Notes: generated by a model from the letters alone, not told the origin. A DNA stretch of 7,581 bases from Thermoplasmatota archaeon (GCA_030595585.1 JAUVCY010000076.1:1-7581); one strand, 5' to 3'. Shown: positions 1 to 7,030, numbered from the stretch's first letter. Made by a program: numbers and translations.

Positions 1-2275
1 AGTAATGGACTCCGTTGGTCAATCCGGTGTCATTGAAGTGATCAACATCGGGTTCGATATCAACATATCTTTCAACAGTTTCCCTGGCATCCCCCCTATG
101 GATAATGTATCCGGTTATCGGAACCGTGGAGTTGATATGTGTCCAAGAAAGGTTCACAAACCGGTCTCCACTCATTGGAGTTAGGTTCCTGGGGAACCGG
201 GGAGGTCCGAAGGGTTTGAAACTCAAGAAGTTGGATGGGCCGGATTCCCCTAGTGAGTTGGTAGCCGTCACGAAATATTGATACGTGATCCCATTTTCGA
301 CCTGCGTATCGTTGAAATGATGGAAATTACCCCACGTCCTTCTGAAGAAATCTTCCTCGTTTCCAGTTTTTCTATACACCCCATAGTAGAGGATATTGCT
401 ACCTCCCATGATGATGGGGGGTTCCCATACCAGTTCGATGTATTCATCACCGGATGAACCCGTCAGATTTCCAGGAGGGTCACTTAGGGACATGGGAACA
501 GCACTTACCTCCTTTGAAAGGTCGCTCTTTCCACCGAGGTTCGTTGATGATATCTGGTAAAAGTACCTCACACCGTTAACGAGTCCGGTATCATTGAGAA
601 TTCTATCCATGTAATTGGTCCTGTAGACCGTCAACTCCCCACTTGTAATTCCCCTGAATATCGTATAATAATTGATCACATCATTAACGGGAGGATCCCA
701 TGAGATCTCGATGTATCTATCTCCTGATATAATGTTGATATCTTCTATCTCTCGGGGTTGTTTTGTCAGGTTCAATTTGGAGATGAATAGGTCCGAAAAT
801 CCCTGGTAATTGGTTATTTGTATTCCCTTGGTTGGGAAGCTTGAAGAATATGAGTGACCGGTCAATATCATGTTATTGTTGCTGTCGAGATGAAGATCAT
901 TACATTTGTCGCTGTAGAAATGTCCAAAGAAGGAACAATACTCTATCAACGATAGATTTGACGACATCGTGATGAAGTAACCATCCTCCCTTCCTTTGTG
1001 GGTGGATTGGTAAACGCCTTCCGTTACAGGAAAATCGTATCTGGAGCTTGTGTAACCGGTATGATATACATTTCCCGAACTATCAATCCTGACATCTCCC
1101 GCGAAATCGTCTTCAGATCCTCCAAGATACGTTGAATGTTCCAATGTGGACCCGGATAAGTTCATACAGAGCACGAAAACATCCCGGTTGCCATTGTACG
1201 AACCGTCGATTGTGGGGGACGTGGTAGGAAAATCATAGGATGAAGTCTCTCCCACTAGGAAAATCGATCCATCACCTATTGACAATCGGCGTCCATAGTC
1301 TTGGGAAGTTGTACCACCAATAAAGGTAGAGAATATCAGTTTAGACCCATTACTATTCAATTTTGTAAGAAAAGCATCGTAGTAACCATTGTGTGTTTCG
1401 TCATATGCACCATTGGTGGTGGGGAATGCACCATTATCACCCCAAGTTTCCCCAGTGATATAGGTCGAACCGTTTTCATCGACTAATATGTCCCTTGACC
1501 TTCCTTCTCCTATGATAGTCGAGAAATTCATGGCCGAACCGTTTCTTTCGAGTTTGAAGACATAAAAGGATGGGACTCCACCAATTTCATTATTGTAAGC
1601 ACCTTCTGAGGTTGGAAAATCACTGGATTCTGTCTCCCCAGTAATATAAACACATCCGTTCATGTCGATATCCATAGCGTGAATGTATTCCCAGTTCTTT
1701 CCCCCTATAAAGGTTGAGTAAATAATTTCACTACAGTTCCTATTAAATTTCGTTATAAAACCGGATTTGTAGCCATTTTTTGAGGATTGGAATGTACCAG
1801 AGGATACAGGTAGGTCCACTGAATCCGTGGTTCCTGCGATGTATATGTCTCCTTTTGAATCCACTTCTATTCCACTAGAGGTATCGTTCCCGGAACCTCC
1901 GAAAAATGTTGCAGCTACCAGAGTTTGGCTAGTGATATTGATAATTGCCACAAAAGAATCAATGTATCCTTGCAATGATGACAAGTAAGCTTCTGAGGAG
2001 GTTGGGAAATCCGAAGAGGTGGTAGTTCCAGTGATATATAGAAGATCATCTCCCTTGATGGCAGAATCTGTGATCACATCCTCACCGGATCCACCGATGA
2101 AAGTTGAGTAAAGAAGTGTTCCTGCTTGGGGATCGTCCGAGAAAATCATTGGAATAACTATTTCAGAGGATTTTGGGGCACAATCCTTTCCATTAAATTG
2201 ACCTATGCCGAAAATGGGATTGATAAGAGTGAAAATTGAAAAGATCACCCAAATGCAATATATCCACCTTCTCAT
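1..2275 (-). CDS. Secreted SBBP beta-propeller protein with fibronectin type III domains, C-terminus cut by window edge
   Basis: No stop occurs between the ATG at 2275 and position 1: 758 codons are visible and the frame continues off the window. Residues 1-24 (MRRWIYCIWVIFSIF..., ending near Gly23) form a signal peptide. Residues 56-506 are seven repeats starting with YSTFIGG-like strands and carrying a G-[DN]-x-Y-[IV]-[TA]-G-x-T-S-S-x-D-F-P core, the signature of SBBP propeller repeats. Three fibronectin type III domains follow at about 507-598, 599-690 and 691-758+, each with an SGD-[RE]-[YF]-[IV]-x-[LI]-[SV]-W strand; Asn-Asp-Thr and Asn-Gly-[VI]-x-Y motifs are seen in all three. Many N-x-S/T sequons fit an exported protein. 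The start is supported by a GGAG four bases upstream. The role is inferred to be surface or extracellular binding; no catalytic motif is visible. Codon use is more AT-rich than in the neighbouring genes. The missing C-terminus may hold an anchor or sorting signal. Confidence 0.9.
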   Translation of the reverse strand, partial: MRRWIYCIWVIFSIFTLINPIFGIGQFNGKDCAPKSSEIVIPMIFSDDPQAGTLLYSTFIGGSGEDVITDSAIKGDDLLYITGTTTSSDFPTSSEAYLSSLQGYIDSFVAIINITSQTLVAATFFGGSGNDTSSGIEVDSKGDIYIAGTTDSVDLPVSSGTFQSSKNGYKSGFITKFNRNCSEIIYSTFIGGKNWEYIHAMDIDMNGCVYITGETESSDFPTSEGAYNNEIGGVPSFYVFKLERNGSAMNFSTIIGEGRSRDILVDENGSTYITGETWGDNGAFPTTNGAYDETHNGYYDAFLTKLNSNGSKLIFSTFIGGTTSQDYGRRLSIGDGSIFLVGETSSYDFPTTSPTIDGSYNGNRDVFVLCMNLSGSTLEHSTYLGGSEDDFAGDVRIDSSGNVYHTGYTSSRYDFPVTEGVYQSTHKGREDGYFITMSSNLSLIEYCSFFGHFYSDKCNDLHLDSNNNMILTGHSYSSSFPTKGIQITNYQGFSDLFISKLNLTKQPREIEDINIISGDRYIEISWDPPVNDVINYYTIFRGITSGELTVYRTNYMDRILNDTGLVNGVRYFYQISSTNLGGKSDLSKEVSAVPMSLSDPPGNLTGSSGDEYIELVWEPPIIMGGSNILYYGVYRKTGNEEDFFRRTWGNFHHFNDTQVENGITYQYFVTATNSLGESGPSNFLSFKPFGPPRFPRNLTPMSGDRFVNLSWTHINSTVPITGYIIHRGDARETVERYVDIEPDVDHFNDTGLTNGVHY
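758..2110 (-). repeat. Seven tandem SBBP propeller repeats (65-residue period) in gene 1
   Basis: Repeats begin at residues 56, 121, 186, 251, 315, 380 and 445, so the period is 65 residues (195 bases) with a single 64-residue unit. Each opens with a [YFH]-S-T-[FY]-[IL]-G-G-like strand, followed about 20 residues later by Y-[IV]-x-G-x-T, then D-F-P or a variant (DLP, AFP, SFP), and closes with a F-[ILV]-x-[KM]-like strand. Seven copies make one closed seven-bladed propeller. The last copy is the most diverged (EYCSFFGH..., SSSFP), as is common for a closing blade. Divergence is at protein level, so this is an old domain repeat and not a recent DNA expansion. Confidence 0.88.
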
Positions 2276-2277
2276 TC

Positions 2278-2287
2278 AACTCCCCCC
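2278..2287 (-). promoter_or_regulatory. Ribosome binding site of gene 1
   Basis: Read on the minus strand the bases before the ATG are GGGGGGAGTTGA. GGAG-TTGA differs by one base from the archaeal consensus GGAGGTGA and lies four bases from the ATG. This supports the ATG at 2275, which is also where a good signal peptide begins. Confidence 0.6.
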
Positions 2288-2297
2288 ATATTGTACG

Positions 2298-2313
2298 GGT
2301 CAATTTATTGACC
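2298..2313. promoter_or_regulatory. Perfect inverted repeat, candidate operator of gene 1
   Basis: GGTCAATTTATTGACC consists of two perfect 7-base arms (GGTCAAT / ATTGACC) around a TT centre. It lies 23-38 bases upstream of the gene 1 start, between a TATA-like box and the ribosome binding site, so it would cover the expected transcription start. Symmetry, short spacing and position all fit a site for a dimeric repressor. The regulator is not in the window. Further GTCAAT half-sites occur at 2400-2405 and 2413-2418. Confidence 0.5.
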
Positions 2314-2318
2314 AAAAA

Positions 2319-2328
2319 CAAATATTTG
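2319..2328 (-). promoter_or_regulatory. TATA-like box, possible promoter of gene 1
   Basis: CAAATATTTG is AT-rich (and palindromic) and is centred about 49 bases before the ATG. An archaeal TATA box sits about 25 bases before the transcription start, which would place that start near 2298 and give a leader of roughly 20-25 bases that still contains the ribosome binding site. It is not a strong consensus match (TTTATATA), so this is tentative. Confidence 0.3.
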
Positions 2329-2396
2329 CTGTTACGAAATTGGACTATCCTGCTCCTTTACAAATCAACTAAATAGCTGCTATGAACCATACAATC

Positions 2397-2418
2397 TTTA
2401 TTGACCATCTATGTCAAT
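2397..2418. promoter_or_regulatory. Second GTCAAT pair upstream of gene 1
   Basis: TTTATTGACC at 2397-2406 is an exact ten-base copy of 2304-2313, 93 bases away. Together with GTCAAT at 2413-2418 it forms an inverted pair ATTGAC-N7-GTCAAT, whose arms face the opposite way from those in the site at 2298-2313. Four copies of GTCAAT in about 120 bases suggest a distal site for the same regulator. This is inference from sequence alone. Confidence 0.35.
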
Positions 2419-2500
2419 GATCCAACTTTCACTCTTCCATTTCTTTCGATTGTCATAATAATTCCCAAGAAATCAAATCCTTCCATTTTGCTTTCTTCGT

Positions 2501-2533
2501 CCATTGCCGGAAACGTTCACAGGGCCGTTCATC
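2501..2533. repeat. Imperfect direct repeat, copy 1
   Basis: The 33 bases beginning CCATTGCCGGAAACGTTC match copy 2 at 2591-2623 at 26 of 33 positions without gaps. The offset is exactly 90 bases. The repeat lies in the gene-free spacer, and its nature (decayed coding remnant or noncoding repeat) cannot be decided here. Confidence 0.5.
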
Positions 2534-2590
2534 TCAATCAGATCCATCCATTCAAGGGGTTATCCGCTTATCAAACTTTGCCTTTTACCG

Positions 2591-2623
2591 CCATTTCCGG
2601 AAATTTTCGCGAGGCTGTTCATC
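2591..2623. repeat. Imperfect direct repeat, copy 2
   Basis: The bases beginning CCATTTCCGGAAATTTTC align without gaps to copy 1. The seven differences are spread along its length. Shared blocks include CCGGAAA near the start and GTTCATC at the end. Confidence 0.5.
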
Positions 2624-2745
2624 AGGTACATCCAACGTACTGAGAGCATATCAATCTTTCCAATTTCCAAAGATCAATAAAGAAGATCCCGATCAAATAA
2701 ATATTACTGCTGTAGTCTGCTTGACTGGAGACTTTTACAAGGAAT

Positions 2746-2770
2746 GAGCAGCACCCGACGGATGCTGCTC
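2746..2770 (-). terminator. Stem-loop downstream of gene 2
   Basis: The arms GAGCAGCA and TGCTGCTC are perfectly complementary. In minus-strand RNA the helix continues inward through a U-G wobble and two C-G pairs, giving 11 pairs around a three-base loop. In plus-strand RNA the wobble becomes a C-A mismatch, so the structure suits a transcript of gene 2. It begins 28 bases past the stop. The following minus-strand bases (ATTCCTTGTAAAAG) are not a clear U-tract, so it could be a 3'-end processing or stabilising hairpin instead of a terminator. Confidence 0.45.
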
Positions 2771-2798
2771 TGGGGTCGTCGCATCTGGTGTGGCGTTA

Positions 2799-5700
2799 TC
2801 ACTCCTCTGCCGAACCTTCCAACTCCCTTATCTGCCCGGATATGAACTCCTTGAGCTGCCTTGTGGTAAGCTCCTCTTCCTCCTTCGGAGCGGGGGACCC
2901 ATACAGGTCCTCATATGATAGATCCTGCTGTTTCCCCGTTCTCCTGTGTGCCTGGTCCACGGTTGTGGCGACGGCGCAGAGGCCGGAACTCACGTCCTCA
3001 ACCTCATCATCCTCTCCCCAGTCCACGTCATCCATTGTGATCTCACCCTCCTCCTTTGCAGGAGATCTCCCCTTTTTCCAAACTAGGAAACCGACGCACA
3101 ATGAGATGAGGACCAGGGCCATCACGGCCGCACCGATGATGCCCACCATAGATGCCACGGACGGGCCGCTTCTCTCCACCTCTATCAGAAAGGACATCTG
3201 GACGAAGTCAATGCCATCGGTGACGTTCACGATCACCTTGTGATCGCCCTCCTGATCCTCCATTGGAACCCAGTCGATGAAGCCGAGGTCCGCATCGATG
3301 GTCATACCATCGGGAGCAGCATCCAGCGAATACCTCAGGCCGTTGTCGTCACCATCATCCACCATGACGAGAAGCTCAAATGCATCTCCCACCACGGCAG
3401 ACTGCGATCTCACCTTCTCGATCTCTGGCATCTCGTTCACCTTGAAGCTGAAACGTCCGTTGAGGCATTTCCCGTTGGAACAACCGTCGTTCGGGATCAC
3501 GGTCCAGTAGTACGTCCTGCCCGGTTCGAGGACGTATGGTATGAAGGATTCACCCTCCCAATCCCCAATGATCTTCACCTCGTCATTGAGTGAGGAAACG
3601 AAGGGCTCGTTGTCGCTGAGGTAGATATCATAGGTTAGATCGTCGCCCTCCTCGTCCTTCCCCTCCCATTCCAGGACAAGCGTTATGGGGCTGACCTTCG
3701 TCCCATCGCCGGGTGAGCCGAGCGTGACCGTAGAAGGCGTGCTGGGAACAACGGTAAGAATGAACTTGTGGTGCTTTACAACCTCGCCGTCGTTCACGGA
3801 TACATCCACGTTGAGCTTGTAGTTCGAGCTCTCGAACCAGTCTATGGAGACCGCCCAGATGAGCTCCCCGGTCTCCCTGTCTATCGTGAGGTCCACCGAG
3901 GGAGCCGTCGTGACGAAGTACTTCAACTCCGTCCCGACGTCCACATCCTCGGCGTTTATATCGAACTCGAATGTGGAGCCGTGCATCACATCCTGGTTAC
4001 CGGGGACATCGACCCACACGGGAGCATCATTCACATTATGCACCGTTAGGATGAACTCATGTGAGGCCGTGAGCCCTCCCAGGTCCTTAACGGAGACGTT
4101 CACGAGGTTCTCACCAACATCACTGTTGGTGGGGATCCCCTCAAGTAGCCCGGACTCTGCATTGATCGAAAGCCAGCTGGACTCCACTCCAAGGAACCAC
4201 GTCAGATCATCGCTCGTATCGGGGTCCACCGCCTCGTACCATCTTTTATACGGATCTCCCTGGTTAACACTCTTGATGTCATCTGAAATTATCGCAGGAG
4301 CATCGTTCAGGTCCTGAACGCTCAGTTTGAAGTGGGAGTGGCATTTACCTCCGTTCCCGTCGAATACCCCCACGGAGACCTCCATTATTCCGATATCATC
4401 TCCCGAGGGGTTGCCGGATAGCTCACCGGTGGATGCATCCATTGATAGCCAGGCGGCGTCCGTGAAGATGAACCAGGAGATCGAGCCCTGCCCATCCTCA
4501 TCGCTGTTGTAATCAACATGGTAATCCTGCCCCTGATAGGCCTCAAGTACGTCCCCGGTCAGGATCATCGGGTCAGTGTTGGAGACCTCGATGGAGAACC
4601 TCTGCTCGTCAAAGTGCCCCACACCGTCCGTTACATTGATCCAGACCGAGGTTGGGCCGACATCCGAGTTATCGGGGGTCCCGTACAGTTCAAGCGTATC
4701 ATCATTGAAAAAAAGCCAATCGCCATCCGTATCAAAGGACCACGTTATTGGAGAGGCCCACCCAAGGTTGGAATACTGTACCACATAGTCACCATCCTCG
4801 ACCATCTGCTTGATAGGGACGACCGGACCTATCTGAACGTGTGTCCTGATCTTGACCATGGCCGTCACCGAGGGCGACCTGACGGACCTGATCGTCATAT
4901 TCTCAAGGAGGACCATCCCATCGTCGATCCGATAGGGGGAGCGATAGATGCCCGTATTTATCCCGGTCTCCTCCCCCATAAGTACGATAGGAAGCGGAGA
5001 TGTCACATCGCCTGTGACGTTGACGAACGCGTGATCCACAGTTAACGGGCTCGCATCCGTTCCCCGCACCTCGACGTATATGGTCTCGTTGAGGTCTGCA
5101 AGGTCGATCTGCGTGCTGCAGGAGCCGTCGGAATAGACCGATATGGACCCAACCTGCGCCGGCCTGCTGGGCCGATCTATCGAGATAATGTCCCTCTTCG
5201 AGGGGTCCTTCTTTGAGGAAAAAGTGATTATATCGAAATAGTTGATCCCCGGAGGCACCACGAATTCACCTCTGAATATACCGCTGCTGACGTCGTTCTC
5301 CCGAAGAAGGACGCTCTTGTTCCTAAACGGCGAGGTGGAGAAGGAGATGTTTACGGTGGCGTAATCCCGCCTCGTCTCATTGCAGTCCACTCCTTCCAGC
5401 TCAATGTAAACCATATCTCCCCTATCGGCGGACCCCATCTCAATCCTCAGGGCCAGGTTCTCGAAGATCTTCACCGAGCTGACGGCCAGAGGTTCGGCAT
5501 TCATGCTGCCGGATATCAGGAACACCTTGCCAGCGAAGGTCCCCCCGACCTTACTGCAGGTGGCTCCGATCAAGAGACAATCCTGCCCCGAGCCGGTGAT
5601 GTCCCCGACATGGCTCATTGAAGCGCCTGTAAAATCACTGTGATACTCTGCCAGGAAGGATGCATCGGAGGTTCCGGGGGCCATGTCATGGGACCATCCG

Positions 5701-7025
5701 GATGTCCTGCCCATGAAAAGATAGACCCTGCCGTATCTCTGTCCTTCGAACTCCTCGTACTCCGCCCCTATGAACACGTCCGTCAGGCCGTCCATGTCAA
5801 TGTCCACCAGGGAGATCGATGAGCCAAGGTGACCGGAGATGGAGCTCCCCGAAAACGTTGCATCGACGTCATCCAGGGTCTCTATGGAATCCCAACCGGT
5901 GGTGCGTCCCAACAGGAGATATGCTTTTCCTCCACCCACCACGGGGGTATCATGGCGGTCCGCACCGAAGATCATGTCATCAAGGCCGTCCCCGTTCACA
6001 TCCCCCATACAGCCCAGGTTCATCCCGAAATAGTCACCGGAATCCTCACCGTCAATGGAGACCTCCGCACCGGACAGGCTGAGGTTCTGCCCCCACTCTC
6101 CGGACCTCCCCATTACGACGTAGACCCGCCCCTGATAGGACCCTATGACGTTCGTATACGGCACTCCAAGAAGGATGTCGCAATAACCATCTCCGTTGAC
6201 ATCACCTCCACCCACATTGTAGCCGCCCACATACTGATAATTCTCCTCACCAAGGTATGATGCGTCCGCATCAGCTATGCTGACATTCCTCTCCCAACCA
6301 TCGGTCCTGCCGAATATCACGTAGAGCTTTCCCACCATCGATAAGCTCCCCTGGGACCTGAAATTGGCTCCAACGACCATATCATCGATATCGTCGCCAT
6401 TGAGATCGCCACCGGAGGTGATCCCCGTTCCGAAAAAGTCACCCGCCCCCTCTGAAAGGTATGAGGCGTCGGCGTCTGCCACGGTGAAGTTAACCGAGAA
6501 TCTATCCTCACCCCCCAGTATGATGTACATCTTTCCAAGGAGGCCGTTTTGATCATAACTGGGCGCACCCACCGCAAGATCATCATAGCCGTCACCGTTG
6601 ATATCGCCCACGATATCCACCGAACTGCCCAGGCCGCCGCCAGGGCCCTCCCCACAGATGAATATGTCGAAATCGGTCTCGTTCTCCACTTCGCCAGCGA
6701 GGTGTGGGCCGCCGAAACATATCAGGACCCTTCCGATATTGGTATTTTCGGGCAGATCGAAATTGGGATCGCCGATCACGATATCGTCGAAACCATCTCC
6801 GTTGAGATCTCCACTTGATCTGGCCATATGATCTCCCAGATACTGGTACAGGTAATCCCCCACAATGGAGGTGGTTGCCACAATTGAGATGTTCATGTTC
6901 TGCTCGTATTCAGAGCTATTGATCGCTCTCGTGTCTTCCACCCCTTCTCCACCCGAGATGAGCGTTGAGATACCCGTCATGATCAAAAGTAGTGACACCA
7001 GTAGAGCGGTCGTTGTTATTCTCAT
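2799..7025 (-). CDS. Integrin-alpha-like FG-GAP propeller / cadherin-like surface protein, type I membrane protein
   Basis: This is a complete 1408-residue gene ending in tandem stops (TGA TAA). Residues 1-25 are a signal peptide. Residues 67-506 are seven FG-GAP blades with Ca-binding D-x-N-G-D-G-x-D-D loops at 73, 141, 207, 275, 342, 408 and 475. Residues 515-620 and 625-728 are two related Ig-like domains. Residues 731-815, 818-904, 908-995 and 1000-1095 are cadherin-like/He_PIG-like domains with W-L-[SF]-x-[ND]...[GL]-x-[LS]-x-G-x-P and N-D-A-P linkers. Residues 1096-1197 look like a fibronectin domain with a Cys1182/Cys1187 pair, and 1198-1285 are one more He_PIG-like domain. A membrane helix (about 1289-1315) is followed by KKGR and an acidic tail of about 90 residues. 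The protein should present a Ca-stabilised propeller outside the cell on a long Ig-fold stalk. Adhesion or ligand binding is inferred; there is no catalytic motif. GGAGGA five bases upstream supports the ATG. Confidence 0.93.
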   Translation of the reverse strand: MRITTTALLVSLLLIMTGISTLISGGEGVEDTRAINSSEYEQNMNISIVATTSIVGDYLYQYLGDHMARSSGDLNGDGFDDIVIGDPNFDLPENTNIGRVLICFGGPHLAGEVENETDFDIFICGEGPGGGLGSSVDIVGDINGDGYDDLAVGAPSYDQNGLLGKMYIILGGEDRFSVNFTVADADASYLSEGAGDFFGTGITSGGDLNGDDIDDMVVGANFRSQGSLSMVGKLYVIFGRTDGWERNVSIADADASYLGEENYQYVGGYNVGGGDVNGDGYCDILLGVPYTNVIGSYQGRVYVVMGRSGEWGQNLSLSGAEVSIDGEDSGDYFGMNLGCMGDVNGDGLDDMIFGADRHDTPVVGGGKAYLLLGRTTGWDSIETLDDVDATFSGSSISGHLGSSISLVDIDMDGLTDVFIGAEYEEFEGQRYGRVYLFMGRTSGWSHDMAPGTSDASFLAEYHSDFTGASMSHVGDITGSGQDCLLIGATCSKVGGTFAGKVFLISGSMNAEPLAVSSVKIFENLALRIEMGSADRGDMVYIELEGVDCNETRRDYATVNISFSTSPFRNKSVLLRENDVSSGIFRGEFVVPPGINYFDIITFSSKKDPSKRDIISIDRPSRPAQVGSISVYSDGSCSTQIDLADLNETIYVEVRGTDASPLTVDHAFVNVTGDVTSPLPIVLMGEETGINTGIYRSPYRIDDGMVLLENMTIRSVRSPSVTAMVKIRTHVQIGPVVPIKQMVEDGDYVVQYSNLGWASPITWSFDTDGDWLFFNDDTLELYGTPDNSDVGPTSVWINVTDGVGHFDEQRFSIEVSNTDPMILTGDVLEAYQGQDYHVDYNSDEDGQGSISWFIFTDAAWLSMDASTGELSGNPSGDDIGIMEVSVGVFDGNGGKCHSHFKLSVQDLNDAPAIISDDIKSVNQGDPYKRWYEAVDPDTSDDLTWFLGVESSWLSINAESGLLEGIPTNSDVGENLVNVSVKDLGGLTASHEFILTVHNVNDAPVWVDVPGNQDVMHGSTFEFDINAEDVDVGTELKYFVTTAPSVDLTIDRETGELIWAVSIDWFESSNYKLNVDVSVNDGEVVKHHKFILTVVPSTPSTVTLGSPGDGTKVSPITLVLEWEGKDEEGDDLTYDIYLSDNEPFVSSLNDEVKIIGDWEGESFIPYVLEPGRTYYWTVIPNDGCSNGKCLNGRFSFKVNEMPEIEKVRSQSAVVGDAFELLVMVDDGDDNGLRYSLDAAPDGMTIDADLGFIDWVPMEDQEGDHKVIVNVTDGIDFVQMSFLIEVERSGPSVASMVGIIGAAVMALVLISLCVGFLVWKKGRSPAKEEGEITMDDVDWGEDDEVEDVSSGLCAVATTVDQAHRRTGKQQDLSYEDLYGSPAPKEEEELTTRQLKEFISGQIRELEGSAEE
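5508..6827 (-). repeat. Seven FG-GAP (integrin-alpha-type) blades in gene 2
   Basis: The Ca-loop aspartates that open each repeat are spaced 68, 66, 68, 67, 66 and 67 residues apart. Loops are DLNGDGFDD, DINGDGYDD, DLNGDDIDD, DVNGDGYCD, DVNGDGLDD, DIDMDGLTD and DITGSGQDC. The first six keep the acidic or amide ligands at positions 1, 3, 5 and 9. The seventh has lost those at 3, 5 and 9. Blades are joined by G-[RK]-[VLM]-Y-[VIL]-[IVF]-x-G strands, and a DADASYL segment is shared by the linkers after blades 2 and 3. Seven copies correspond to one closed propeller. Confidence 0.9.
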
Positions 7026-7030
7026 AATAT

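Larger units (their letters stand above)
2276..2798. other. 523-base gene-free spacer between genes 1 and 2
   Basis: No convincing gene is seen on either strand. The left end carries the probable control region of gene 1, the middle (2501-2623) an imperfect direct repeat, and the right end the stem-loop after gene 2. A plus-strand TTG-started frame of 80 codons (2401-2643) has no ribosome binding site and no recognisable domain. Short AT-rich GATC-containing stretches at 2671-2700 show no clear structure. I see no tRNA, no insertion sequence ends and no CRISPR repeats. Confidence 0.6.

Noticed and set aside
268..450. Minus-strand frame of 60 codons inside gene 1
   Set aside because: It is out of frame with the continuous fibronectin-domain reading of gene 1.
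1..2275. Possible frameshift or pseudogene status of gene 1
   Set aside because: Reading the frame through from 2275 to 2 shows no stop, and the repeat period stays in phase. Only the right-hand coding end is missing because of the window edge.
2401..2643. Plus-strand frame of 80 codons in the spacer, with an internal repeat
   Set aside because: It starts with TTG, has no ribosome binding site, has no recognisable domain, and its repeat shows no codon-position bias. It is not annotated as a gene.
3066..3101. GFLVWKKGR after the gene 2 membrane helix as an integrin-alpha GFFKR-like motif
   Set aside because: A hydrophobic helix end followed by basic residues is the ordinary stop-transfer pattern. 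The resemblance is too weak to claim homology with the eukaryotic motif.
2802..3170. Archaeosortase (PGF-CTERM-like) anchor in gene 2
   Set aside because: No PGF or similar tripartite signal is present. The helix is followed by a long cytoplasmic tail, so this is a plain type I membrane anchor.
2788..6831. Many plus-strand open frames (for example 4518-5045 and 5829-6260) opposite gene 2
   Set aside because: They lie antisense to a convincing multi-domain protein and have low-complexity translations and no ribosome binding sites. They are shadows of GC-rich coding DNA.
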